A DNA stretch of 64,000 bases from Earliella scabrosa (Eukaryota > Basidiomycota > Agaricomycetes > Polyporales > Polyporaceae). The stretch is from positions 558,001 to 622,000 of the forward strand of contig JABYQQ010000024.1 in NCBI GenBank assembly GCA_022605405.1. The letters run 5' to 3'. Under the pieces are notes generated by a model. It was not told the origin of the DNA. It worked only from the letters and a program-made list of their open reading frames with translations, and ran no database searches. Positions 28,470 through 39,700 of the stretch are shown here, piece after piece; position 1 is the stretch's first letter, and the number at the start of each line of letters is the position of its first letter. The position numbers were made by a program, and so were the translations under genes.

Positions 28470-31237
28470 ATGAGTACTCGAGGCAACATCTACGAGCTCG
28501 CCGCCCACTGCGAGCATGCCTGGCGTGCCCGCCCGCCTCCCGACCACCCGGATCTCAGAAACTGGGCACGCAGCTTCGCCCCCGACATTCGCGCCCTCCT
28601 CGGTCTCCTCAGTGAGTGCCGTCAGCCCATCACCGTCCCTCCTTTTGTTGTCGCCCTCGCCCACGAGAACAACCGGGCGTACGTTGAGGGCCGGGCGATG
28701 GACTTGGAGCACCTCGATCCCGAGATGGCCCTGGCCGGCGGGCTGCAAATTTTCGAGGCCGATCGCAACTACGTGTTGCTGCCTCAGGAAGGGTGGTGGA
28801 CCCAGTACGGTGAGTACTCTCTTGAGCGATTGTCTTTCGCGGCGTCTTAGGCTGCTATCAGCTCGCACTCCCTATCCACCCGGCATCCCCCAGACCACCG
28901 TTCCTGCCTCCCCTCCCATCGCGCATCCCGCCCCGCCCACCACAACCGGGGCAGCCCCTCCTGCGGAGCCCGCCCTGCCTCCCGCTCCTCCCGCTCCTCC
29001 CGCTCCTCCCGCTCCTCCGTCTACTACTCCCGCGGTCCCGGCCGCCCCTGCGTCCGCCGTTCCTCCCGCTGCACCCTCCGCCCCCGCCCCCTCCAGTCCC
29101 GCCCGCCTGACCATTCGAATTCCGGCCCCCTCTACCCGTACCCAGCCGGAGGCCATGGATGTGGACCCTCCGCTACCCCCGGGCGCACCTACTCCGCCCG
29201 CGCAGCAACCAGAGCCAGCGGGCGAAGAGCGGCGGACGCGCACCACACACAAGGGCAAGGAGGTAGACCGCTCTGCGGCCACCCCTCGCAAGCGCCGAGG
29301 GCGTTCGTCGACATCGCGCCCCCGCAAATCGACCGTCAACCCCCCGCTCCTCACGCCCGCCGAGGCTGCCGTCCATGCGGACCTCGACATGGTCAAGCAA
29401 CGCATCAACAATTGGTGGGCACTCGCGGTAAGTATGTTCGCTTTCTTGTGGAATTGAACTAACTGTCCCCTGCCCCCAGCCTGTTCGCTGCGTCCAGTGC
29501 AGTGATGCGGACCAAAACTGCCGCATCAACCTCGCACACGGGGCGGCTTGTGCCCGCTGCACGACGCACAAGCGAACGTGCTCGTTTACGCTGGCCAGGC
29601 GTCTACCCAAGCCCGCTGCCACCTGGGTACTGCGCGAGTGGTTGCGGAGCGGGATGCACGACACGCATCCTCGCACCGAGCTGCCCGGGCAGTTCACGGG
29701 CGGTGTCACTCCGCCTGCCTGGTGGGCGGCAGAGCACGTCCGCCTGGCGCAGAACCGGCCGCCCGAGGAGAAGGACGCGGACGGCAAGAGGATCCGCTTC
29801 CTCGCCCCCATCTCGGACAGCGAGGACACCGACGGCGAACCCACGCCCAAAAAAGCGCGACAGGAGAGCCCGCCACGATCTGCCTCTCCAGACGACGCAC
29901 CCCCTCCCCCGCCCGCTTCTCCTACCCCGCCGCCGACCACTCTTCCCCCGCCTCCTATTCCGCCGCCCGTCCCGCCTTCAGGCGTGCCAGCAACCGTAGA
30001 TCCCCGCCTTCGGGCTCGGACTGCGCGTCCTCCTCCTCCGGCCCCGCCCGCCGCCCCATCCGCGCCCGCCGCCCCATCCGCGCCCGCCGCCCCATCCGCG
30101 CCTGCCGCCCCATCCGCCCCCGCTCCGCCGGCCCCGCCCGCTCCGCCGGCCCCGCCCGCTCCGCCGGCCCCGCCCGCTCCACCAGCACCGCCCGTCCCAG
30201 GCCCCGTGGCCGCGCCTCCGCTCGCCCCTCGCGCCCCGGTCGCGCCCCCTCCTGCGCCTGCCGCCCCTTCGACTGGCGGGGCGCCCCCGCCCGAGCCGCC
30301 TGCAGCGCCTCCGACGTCCGACGCCCTCCACTCCGACATCATTCCCGCGCATGCCCTAGACCCCGCCCAATTGCGGCGTCTCACAGCAGCAACCGTCCCT
30401 CCCGACGCTCGTAAGTCACCATCTCATAGTCGCGTGTGCGCTAACTGATCCACAGGTCCTTTGGAAGCAATCCGCCCGGTCGCCATCCGGATGGCAGAAC
30501 ATTTTCTGCCAACCGTGAGGGCGACGCTGGCGCAATGGCGGCAGACTGAGCGCGACGAGATCCGCGAGCTGCTCGCGCAGCACTCCCAACAGGAGGCTGC
30601 CGCCCGAGAGCAGGCCCGCGCGGAGCTCCTCAACATCACGGCCCAGGCGCACGCGCGAGAGGAAGAACACCACGCCGAAGTCATGCGGACGATGCAAGCT
30701 CTCCGCGAGAACATGGCGAACCTCGAGCGTCGTCAAAACAACCTCGAGGGCTACCTGGGCGGGCTCACCATCCGCCTGAACGCCGTCGCTGCCGCTGTGT
30801 TCCCCACGCCCGACGGGGAACAGCTTGACTGGCAGTGGCCCCCTCAAGACAACCGGGCGGCACCGGGCGAGCAGCAGGGGGAGGCGGAGGTGCAGTCGGG
30901 ACCTGCGGAGCTGCCGGCGGGCGAGACGCAGGAGGGCGAGCATGACGAGGGCGGGCGGGGCGGCTCCTCGGAGCAGGACGTCGATGGGCTGCGATCTGAG
31001 GTGGGTGACGATGCGCCTGCCACGTCAGTCACCCTGCCCTCCGACGCATCGTCGGGCCCGCAGCCCAGCGCCGCAGGTGGGTCTCTGTTTATGCCCGGGT
31101 CCTCGGAGGCATCGCCGTCTCCGGTCCCCATTCCCCCACCTAGGTGGGGGCCTGCCCGTCGGTCGCTTGTGGTCTACTCCCCCTCGGGCTCTGAGAGGGG
31201 GAGCGATGATGAAGAGGCTCCTATGCACGTCGATTAG
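28470..31237 (+). CDS. KDZ2 cargo gene B: Zn2Cys6-like, proline-rich, coiled-coil protein
   Basis: Four exons with canonical junctions: 28470-28809, 28862-29427, 29480-30410 and 30456-31237. Exon 1 encodes a compact helical N-terminus (MSTRGNIYELAAHCEHAW). Exon 2 is Pro/Ala-rich with a basic patch (TPRKRRGRSSTSRPRKS). Exon 3 opens with CVQC-x6-C-x9-C-ARC-x6-C, the C-x2-C-x6-C-x9-C-x2-C-x6-C spacing of a fungal Zn(II)2Cys6 DNA-binding cluster, followed by a very long Pro/Ala tract (30020-30210) with APSAPAAPSAPA and PPAPPAPPAP repeats. Exon 4 encodes a coiled coil (about 30480-30780) and an acidic Gly/Ser-rich tail ending at 31237. A nuclear DNA-binding role, perhaps on the element's own repeats, is inference. 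The frame is intact. Confidence 0.7.
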
Positions 31238-31437
31238 AATACCATTCCATGTACCGTTCTTGATTTCTTGGACAATGAATGGCTTTCTTGGTGTCTCTTT
31301 ATCGCGGGCTGACTACCGGGCGGGTTTGGTCGGGCGGTTCTGGCACGCTCGGGCGGGTCCTACTTCAAGACTCAGCGAACTACCATTGATCTCGGACTGG
31401 AACGAATAGGGCTGAAGCCCGTAAATCTACGTGGATC
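31238..31437. other. Convergent intergenic spacer between genes B and C
   Basis: The 3' ends of genes B and C face each other over 200 bp. No distinct terminator or repeat is seen. Confidence 0.4.
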
Positions 31438-34400
31438 CTACTTGTTTGCGCGACGAACCGAGCTCCGCAACTTCCGCCGTCCCTGAGGTTCATCCACCTC
31501 CATGGGCACCTCCTGGGCTCTGTCTGCGTTACTCGCGGGCGGGTCCGAGAGTGGAGAGGAGCCTCGGGTCGATGGGGCGCCCGTCTTATTGCCCGCCCTA
31601 GATGAGCTCCCAGCCTCGGACTGACCTTGCTGCCCGGCCCCACCACCTTGGCCCCCTCGTCCTCGTCCTCGTCCTCGTCCGCGCGCCCGACCGCCCGAAG
31701 ATTGTCCGCGACCCCGGGCCCCTTTGGGCTTCGCGGGGCCGGGAGAGGTGGGTTCTTCAAGAAGCATCGCAGCTTCCACTTCTCTGTCGGAAGACTGCGA
31801 GGCTGCGCTTGCCGGCCGCGCGATGGAGCGAGTGCCCCGGCTCGATGCCTCGGGCGCAGCGGGTAGGGCCTCGGGCGCGGCGGGTAGGGCCTCGGGCGCG
31901 GCGGGTAGGGCCTCGGGCGTGGCGGGTAGGGCCTCGGGCGGTTGTGCAGCCGTCGTTCCCTTCGCAGGCGCCTTGCGCTTGCCCTTGGTGCCCTGCGCGG
32001 ACTGCTTGCTGGGTTTCGACGTCGATGAGTCCGCCGCCGTGGTATCAGGCGCCGAAGTAGAGGCGGCAGGCAGTCCGGGGGCGGAAGGGGCGCCGCGTTT
32101 CTTCCCAGAGGGCAGAAGGCCGTCGGCAAATGGCATGCGGCCTGTGAGTTCGAGGGGGTGGTGGGCATCCCGACATGCCTTGATGATGGTGTCTCCGATG
32201 TCCGCAATGGCGCTGTGGCTGTCGCGAAGATAGTTGGCCCCTCCGTTTGGAACCGGCACTGTCTCGTCGGGTTCGGTGTCATTGGCAGTTTTGGTGTCGC
32301 GGATGGCCAGACCCGTGATCAGGAACCATTTCTGAACCTCGCCCGCCGAGCTTGATTCCGCCGGGCGGTGACGGGCGATCCACTTGAGGATTGCTTCCCA
32401 TCCCGCCCGGGTCGTATGATGCGCGTCGGGCAGAGATATATCTTTCGACTGCCAACCTTGCCACTCAGAGTTGCGGCTGGGTGGGATCACTGCGCACTTC
32501 GTCATCTAATCTGTGCGTGAGCATGAGGGCGGTTCGATAATGGTAGAGTACGTACCAGGTGTCTCCAGGAGCTAAGAAGCCGTTGATACTCGGGCTCGTC
32601 AGTAAGAGCCCAGAGGTATGCAAAAGGATTCTTGTTCTTGAGGGCCCAAACGGGCGCTCGGTGCTTTGCTTGGCCCACGATTTCGTCGGGCGGAGGAACG
32701 GGCACTTTGTGCGCCGCAGAGATGTCGGCGTTGACCGCGGCCGGGTGATTGGTGGAGGTGGCTTGCGGGCTACCGGGCGAGGACGCCGTCGGGTTGTCCG
32801 GGGAAGGCTCTCTGGGTACCGGCACAGGTTTTTTGACGGGCCGGGCAGCAGGCCCGCGTTTTGGGGGCGCAGACGACGGTCCGGCCTTCGAGGCGGCGAT
32901 GTTCGGGGCGGCGGGTAGCTCGTCCTCGGTAGAGTCGTCCTCGGTGGTAGTCTGCATCTCTTCAAGGTCTCGAGACTTGCGCTTCTGGTTGCCTTTGCGC
33001 TTGAGAAGGCTCTTCTTCTTGCCCTTTGGTGGGGGTGCTTGGGACTCGTCTTCGGACGCCTCCTGGACGTGTTGCTTTTTGGCCCGGGGAGCCTCACGGG
33101 TTCGGTTCTTGCGCCGCTTCTTGGATTTGAGCGCCCGGGCCTCCTCCGGGGCGAGAGGGTTGTCGTACTGGGGGGCCGCGGGCATGTCGTTCACCACGAT
33201 TTGAGCCCAATGAAAGTGTTCGTCCTTGTCGGGCAGGGCCTGGCGGCGAAGGATCTCATCCCAAAGCGGCCCGACGTACGACTGCTTCATGTGGCGGGGC
33301 TCTTTGAACACGACGCCCGAAGGAATCATGCCGGGCGGGAAGAACAGCTCGGGCTGGTGGGCAATGACCCCCCAAGGGACCGACACGTCGTGTGGGGTAC
33401 CAGGCGCATGGCCACAGGCTTGCGCTACGATAGTGGTCAGCTACGACGCCTTTGGTTGAGTGCATTACGAGGGAGGAGTACGTGCCGTATGTTTCTGTCA
33501 GAAACGTGTGCAGGTAGGCCTGCCTTTGTCCATTCTGCACAATGAGCTTGCCGCTGGAGTCCCGGGCCGGCAGTATGACCTCGCCATCGTCAGCAAAGAC
33601 AGGCGTCTTGGGGTCGTCTTTAGGAGCGGGCGTGTCCTCCTTCTCCTCGTCGCCTTCGTCTTCGGATAGCTTCTTTGGGGCGAGCAGCTCCTTCGTGTAG
33701 TGGCACAGGGCGTCGGTAAGATCCCCGAAAAGCTTGCGGTGGGTCTCACTAAGCTTGGGCAGCCCGCTGTTGACAATGAAGTCGCTGGAGTCGAAGGTCG
33801 CCGAGCGAACTCGACCGTCCTTGTCCAAGAAAGACCACGCCCACACGCCCACTATGCGGGCCTGATCGTAGTTCATGGTGACGAAGTTCCGCGCCCAATC
33901 TGCACTGCGCTTGATTGCCATTCTGTACATACCACGGACAGAGATTAGAGATACACAAGGTCGGGCAACTCATCATCATCATCCACTAACTCGCATAGCA
34001 GCTCCTCCGCGGGGCCCTCCTTCGTCCACAGCTCGGCGGTCTCTTCAAACTGTTCGACTTCTTCCTCAGAGAGGGCCTTCCAAATCTCGGCCCGGGCGGT
34101 GTTCAACGCCACCAGGGCGAGCTTGCCCTGTTGCGTAAGCTCCTCCGCCCGGGCAGCAATGCGCTCGTGTTCAAGGATCCAGAAGACCTCTCGGGCGGAT
34201 CACTCCACCTTGACGGCCTTCGGCAGACGCGTTTCCGCAGCCTCGGAGTTGTTGTTGAACCAGTTGGTGAGCTTCTGCGAGGGTGAATCGCCGTCAATGA
34301 CAGGTGACGCTGAGGTAGACAGAGTGGCCCGGCGCGGACGTACGTTACTGATGAATCCTCGGGCGTACCCGTCGTCCGTCTTATGCCCGCGGCCCTCCAG

Positions 34401-34530
34401 GAACCTGTCGATAATTTTTTCTTTGATCTCCTTCTTCTCCTTGCGGGTTTTGCGCGGCCACTTTGGAAGGATCTCCTTCTCCAAGTAGGACGCTTCGTCC
34501 TTAGTGATTCCGAGGTCGGACTGATCAGAC
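31438..34530 (-). CDS. KDZ2 cargo gene C: large nuclear-type basic protein, unknown function
   Basis: A minus-strand multi-exon gene starting MSDQSDLGITKDE at 34530. Exon 1 encodes a charged helical region (YLEKEILPKWPRKTRKEKKE, FLEGRGHKTDDGYARGF), then AREVFWILEHERIAARAEEL, LTQQGKLALVALNTARAEIW and ALSEEEVEQFEETAELWTKE. Later exons give SADWARNFVTMNYDQARIVG, WSFLDKDGRVRSATFDSSDF, GVIAHQPELFFPPGMIPSG, a long Lys/Arg- and Pro/Ser-rich linker, and WEAILKWIARHRP. The C-terminus holds tandem PEALPAA repeats and an RGRGRGRG tract. The A..IWxxLSxEE..x..E.A..W pattern is common in uncharacterised basidiomycete proteins, but I cannot name the family. An in-frame TGA at 34200-34202 is either a nonsense mutation or part of a short phase-0 intron (GTGGAG...CAACAG). 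Confidence 0.55.
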
Positions 34531-34973
34531 ATCTTCGGGCGACGCGGAGAGTGAGCAGCTTGTACGTTCGATGTTTGACCGCGTAAACTTACCAGCGTTT
34601 TGGCCCTTGCTGAGAACCGTGAAGAACCGGACGAGAGAGAGGAGGCTCGGGCGGAGTTTGCCCAGGTGGCAAACGCAAGCGGCGGGCGAAAGAGAAGGTC
34701 GGGCGAGTGAAACGGGGAGCGAACGCGACCGCACTGGCAAAGGCAACGGGATTGATGCGCTGGAGGATAGATGCGTATATATGAAGGGCAGCATGCCTCC
34801 AGCGAACGGCGTTGGCGATCCAAGAGGGCGTGCATTCTCCGCCCTCTTTGATGTGGCCCGGGCGGGCCGGGCACGCGCCCGGTGCGAGGAGATAGGCGAA
34901 GGGACACCTCCGGGCGCCCAGTGGCGTCAGTTGCTTGATCGAAATTGGAACCCTTTGCCCACCTTCTGTCATC
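34531..34973. promoter_or_regulatory. Divergent intergenic region of gene C and the TET/JBP gene
   Basis: 443 bp between opposed starts. A TATA-like tatatatg lies at 34777-34784, about 190 bp upstream of the TET/JBP ATG. The region is rich in cgggcg words. Confidence 0.45.
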
Positions 34974-35826
34974 ATGCCCCCCAGTGACCCCATTGCCTTT
35001 CAGGATGCAGTCAGCTCGTATCTCGTCGACCTCTTTCGTGCCATGCTGGGCAAGCAATCGATGCCACGTCGCCCGGCCCGTGCCTCCGAGGATTGGATCT
35101 GGTCTGATGAGTTGGAGGAGGATCTGATCCATGCGGCGTTGGTCCTAAGCCACGCCTGGGTTTTTGAAGGTCCGTGGCCTTTGACTTGTGATGGGGGACT
35201 ATGCATCATGTGGAGGAGGCAGTGAGGCTGGATTGGGATGCCGAAGACCTTCGTGCCTCCCTCTCTAAGAGGCAGAACGGCATGAACATGGTCAAGGAGG
35301 ACGAGTTACTCGAAATATTCCCCCCCTATGACCCGCCCGAGCAGATCAAGAGCAATTCGATGTCGCTGCTGCGAGGGCCAGCAGTGGCTGTGGATTCCTC
35401 GGGCCGGCTGCTGTATTGGCATCTCCCGGGTATATTCTCGTCCCGTCGTCAGGTGAGTACTTGCACTGCCCGGTGAATCATGCCCGAATCCATGCCCCCC
35501 CCCCATCAGCGCGCCTTTCTGGATGCCACCGCCTGCATCAAAAACCGGATGAAACAGTCCGCTGACCCACACGGCGGGTGGCGTGAATCCCCCCGTTTCT
35601 TCGGGCCAGGTAAAGACTGGCCGCCCGGCCTCTGGCACGGATCGCCAGCAGGCTATCAGGTGGGACACAAGGTGAGAATGGCCTTGTGCACTGTTCAGTG
35701 GAGCCCTGACTGATGGACATGTCCCTGAAGACTGCGAAGTTCCGCCTGGCCCCATCCCAAGCCATGAAACACCGGACCGGGGTGGCATGGGCTCAAGCCA
35801 TGCGCGAATCCGGCGCCCTGTGCAGT

Positions 35827-35834
35827 GCGATACT
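35827..35834. repeat. MITE target-site duplication, left copy
   Basis: GCGATACT, repeated at 36264-36271. An 8-bp duplication is the hallmark of the hAT superfamily. Confidence 0.92.
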
Positions 35835-36263
35835 TAGGGAATAGCAAGGGTTTGAAAAACCCTGAGGGTTTGCAAGGGTATGGACCAAGGGTAAGGGTAA
35901 GGGTTGACATCTCAAGACCCTTGTCAAACCCTTGACCCTTGGCAAGGGTTGAAGGGTTTGATCAATGTGTGTATATCGACCCTATACACTCTCACAGTAA
36001 GTGTTGATTCATAGTATCAATGTGGATCTAGGAAGCTTTATACACACTGAAGAGCACTTGTTCAGACATTGCTAAGGCTATATGACCTGCTTTTACATTG
36101 AAACCCTCAAGGGTTGTGAAGGGTTTCACTGAAGGGTAAGGGTAAGGGTCAGAAAATCTGGACCCTTGCTCAAACCCTTGACCCTTGTCAAGGGTAAGGG
36201 TTTTGGAGGGTAAGGGTAAGGGTCAGTGTGAAAATACCCAAGGGTCACCCTTGCTATTCCCTA
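35835..36263. mobile_element. hAT-like MITE, 429 bp
   Basis: Perfect 17-bp terminal inverted repeats TAGGGAATAGCAAGGGT at 35835-35851 and 36247-36263, flanked by the 8-bp duplication GCGATACT. The interior is AT-richer than its host and contains many aagggt/gggtaa words that look telomere-like but are part of the element. It has no coding capacity, so an autonomous hAT must have moved it. It separates the N-terminal and catalytic halves of the TET/JBP gene. Confidence 0.93.
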
Positions 36264-36271
36264 GCGATACT
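36264..36271. repeat. MITE target-site duplication, right copy
   Basis: GCGATACT, matching 35827-35834. Confidence 0.92.
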
Positions 36272-36769
36272 GCGCGTGGCCCATCCTCACCTGTACGCTG
36301 CCGGGCGCGAGGCACTGATCCGTGCCTCGAAGGTGCCGGCCGTCGATCGAGCCTTGCAAACATGGCCTTCGATCTTTCATGTGGTGCAGGTTATCAGCAA
36401 TCGACAAACACCGTTCCATCGTGACACCTCGGGCCAAGCCACCTGGATGGAGTTGTTGATCTCGTTCGGTTCTTATCGCCGGGCGTTTCTCGTCCTCCGC
36501 AACCTTGGCTTTCAAGTGGAGTACGGCCCGGGCACTGCGGGCGTGGTGTGTAGTTATCTAGTGCATCATGGGGTCGCCGAAGTGGAGCCCGATCGGATAT
36601 GCTACGCATGGTTCATGTCCGACGCCTTACACACCAATCATGGGGTGAACGCTGTGCCTTGGATGACTCGGGATTACTACGATTGTATCTAGACACCGCC
36701 CAAGCGTCATATTCATATTACCTGTTCTGGACAGCTGCGATCTCTTCCGCCCCTCCATTGCTCCCTACC

Positions 36770-39700
36770 ATGTCCCGAGCTCGCCCGAAGGTATACGACC
36801 TTTACGGGCAAAGAGAAGTCCTCGTACGAAAAACCAAACGCGGTACGAAAGCCGTCCTCCGGACACCCCGACGAGTGCACCCGGTTGCGCCGATCGGGCC
36901 GGGCAAGAGTGGCGGTGCAACACCGCGAAGCACGCCCGGCGGGAGCCGGGCGAGCGTAGCCGACTTCGCCGAGGGCATCGATCTCGGCCCCATCCCTTCA
37001 GTGGATTTTGGAAACCCCTCCAATGTGAGTAACACTAGGTGGTGCTGCAGACAGCTCTCCGTAGAGCTCAATATCAGACACCGAATGAATATCTGCGAAT
37101 GTGGGTCAATGAAAGCCGCGACTGATACCTTGCAACTCTTTACGACAACGAGGAGCTCCTGCCAGAAGAACGATGCAGCTGTGGCTCAACGCCTAGTTGG
37201 CGATGTCTAGATTGTGTTGGAATGCCTCCCCAATGCTGGCGATGCTGCAAGAGCTTGCACGCAGACCATCCGTTTCACCGCGTGGAGTTCTGGAACGGGA
37301 CGCACTATGAAGCAGCTTGGCTCCGTCAAGTTGGGGTTGAAATTAGTCTCGGGCACCATGGAAAACCGTGCCCCATGCCCGACGCCCGCCCGCCAGGTGA
37401 AGGCTCACCCCTGCAAGGCCGCCCGGGCTACTCCCTCTCTCAGACTCCTGAGGTGTGGCGGGCAGCAGCCGCGAAGGCAAGGGAGGTACGTTGTTCCCTG
37501 TCTGGACGCCTATCACAGCTTAATGAGTACGGATAGGAGGCAGGAATACCTGAGCGTGACATACGACCTCTGCCCGAACGTCCATTGCACCGCTACTACT
37601 ATCGCCCTGGGATCAGTGCTGAGGCGGGCGAGCGGCTTTGGAGCAGCCGGGCCGAACGGGCTTGCGACGCCGACGAGCTGCCCCGCCGTTCGGGCGGGCC
37701 AGAGTGGCCATCGCCTACGCCGGAAAGCAGTAGAGCGCCGCCCGCTCTCGCAATATCTCCTCCATCGAGCCCAGACGAGCACTCTCCAGACCTTAATGAC
37801 CCGGACAGCCCACTTGTCCGCAGTCCATCTACCCCCATGAGACCTCCGCGATCCGCCTCTCCCACGGAAACCCATACTTCATCCTCGACTGCGACCCCCT
37901 TTCGTTCGTCAAACTCAGCGCGGATGTCCATGAAGACCACAAACTCGCCGACGGCAGCGGCGTCCGGTAGTAAACGCAAAGCCGATGAGCTGGCGGGCGC
38001 GCTAGACGCCGACATGACCCCGGGCGGTGCGCCCGACGACGACGATGTTTTTGGGGAGAGCGCTTTCGGGCAGACCGCTGAGGATCCAGCCGTTGATGAA
38101 GAAGATGACACTGTGGGGGATGATGAGCTCACAGAGGGGGACCGCGGTCAAAACGTGTACAATGTCGATGCTGACGACGTGACACACATGCCGAGGCCAG
38201 CAGAATATGCACGCGGATATCGTCGTCGTCGCCCATTTGGATGCGCCACCACCAGGATGATGGTAATTGTAGATGTCACGGGCGTCCATGAGATACCTGT
38301 GGTCTTCTGCAGGTGTGCCCGGGCGGATCCAGAAGACATCCAGCTCCTGCGAATGGGGCTCTATCCCGCAACCCCTCGTCGCCCGAAAACGGCGTTCACG
38401 TTCAAAGTCCTCGATGATGCTCTTCTAACCAACAAAGAATGCAAGACATCCCTCATGAATTACTACAACCGGCTGCGCCGATTGACCGATGAAGCGTTTC
38501 CTCACTCAGTCCCGGTATGTTCGCACACTGATACAGTAGTAAACGGACCTAATACGCAGGATAGGACCGCTACCGTGATTTGCTCCGGGTGTCTCGTCAG
38601 TGGCGCAACCTGAAGGCGCGTAAATTCCACGGCGTGGGTTATGAGGACTACTCTGCCCCGAGACCGGGCGGACTCGCCATTGCATGCCCGGCCTGCCCGC
38701 GCCCGGGCGTCAACCTGCCCGAAAGATGGGAGGATCAACCGCAACAGTACGTGTGTCGGGCGGTCAGCCAAACCTTGCAGGCTGACAGGTACCACAACAG
38801 ATGGAGATACATGGCATCGGTAATCATGGATGGAAACTTCAGCGCGCAACACCAGCAAACAAAGAATCCGGGGGACGATGTCAGACTGGTAGATGGCCAT
38901 GGCTTCATGGTAACAGATGCGCCTTATAAACAACACCTCCGAACAGCCGTCCAAGTCAAGCAGGTAAGCCCCATAAAACCGAGGGTTGAAGCTGCGATTG
39001 ACTCGGGCGCCCTAGAAACTGACTTGCCATGACCATAAGGCCGTCCTGGCCGCAAGTACGGAGCGGGCCGCCCTCGAGGCCACGGGCATCGGGGCGGTGG
39101 CATGCAGCCGCCACGGATTCTTTTTTCCACACTCAGTGGTGGACTTTCAGAAGGGAGAGCAGTGAGCCTTTTTGCCCGACATCAGTAAGCTCCTCACTGA
39201 TGGCATGGGACTCAGACAGAAGAACATGGACTGGGCATTGTTCCAGGTCTTTGTGTTCCTATATGGAATCTTCATGGTTCTGGTGCTCTACGACATCTAC
39301 TGCTTCTACGGAGTCCATCTGCTCAAGAGGTTTGAGAAGAGTCCCTGTCTATCGATGCCCCCGAGCCTCCAGATCATTGGCGGCATCGACCAGTTTCACG
39401 TCCACGGGCACCAAAAGCAATGCTACGCCCGATACTCGCCTCATTTCATTCCGGGCGCAGGGATACAGCTCATGGACGTCATCGAGACGCTGTGGATCAA
39501 CATCAATCAGGTCTCCGATAGTACTCGTGGGATGACCAGCGCGCACAGACAGGAGGTGATAGACGACATCATGAACGACTCAAACTGGAACAAACTGATC
39601 AGGCACAGTATGTCCCCCCGCCCGAACTCAGTTGACGGCACAAACTCACATCGGGCAGCCGCATTCTTAGTACGGAAGTGGGTAACGGCCTGTGAGGAGT

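Larger units (their letters stand above)
34974..36692 (+). pseudogene. TET/JBP-family 2-oxoglutarate/Fe(II) dioxygenase, interrupted by a MITE
   Basis: The start MPPSDPIAFQDAVSS is followed by exons with EDLRASLSKRQNGMN and GRLLYWHLPG (to about 35453), then DPHGGWRESPRFFGPGKDWP and GLWHGSPAGYQVGHK (35511-35670), then FRLAPSQAMKHRTGVAWAQA (from about 35732). The coding frame is broken at 35835 by a 429-bp MITE. It resumes after the insertion with RVAHPHLYAAGREALIRASK and the catalytic part: QTPFHRDTSGQATWMELL (the HxD pair), FGSYRRAF, YGPGT, LVHHGVAE (distal His) and DRICYAWFM (2-oxoglutarate-binding Arg), ending at 36692. This order fits fungal TET/JBP enzymes, which oxidise 5-methylcytosine. 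The KDZ transposase start follows 77 bp later on the same strand. Without the MITE and one 8-bp target copy the frame reads through exactly, so the gene was intact until recently. Exon 1/2 junction is uncertain. Confidence 0.8.

Noticed and set aside
35835..36263. Interstitial telomere relic, because of many gggtaa/aagggt words.
   Set aside because: The block has perfect 17-bp inverted ends and an 8-bp target duplication; it is a MITE, and the words are not tandem TTAGGG.
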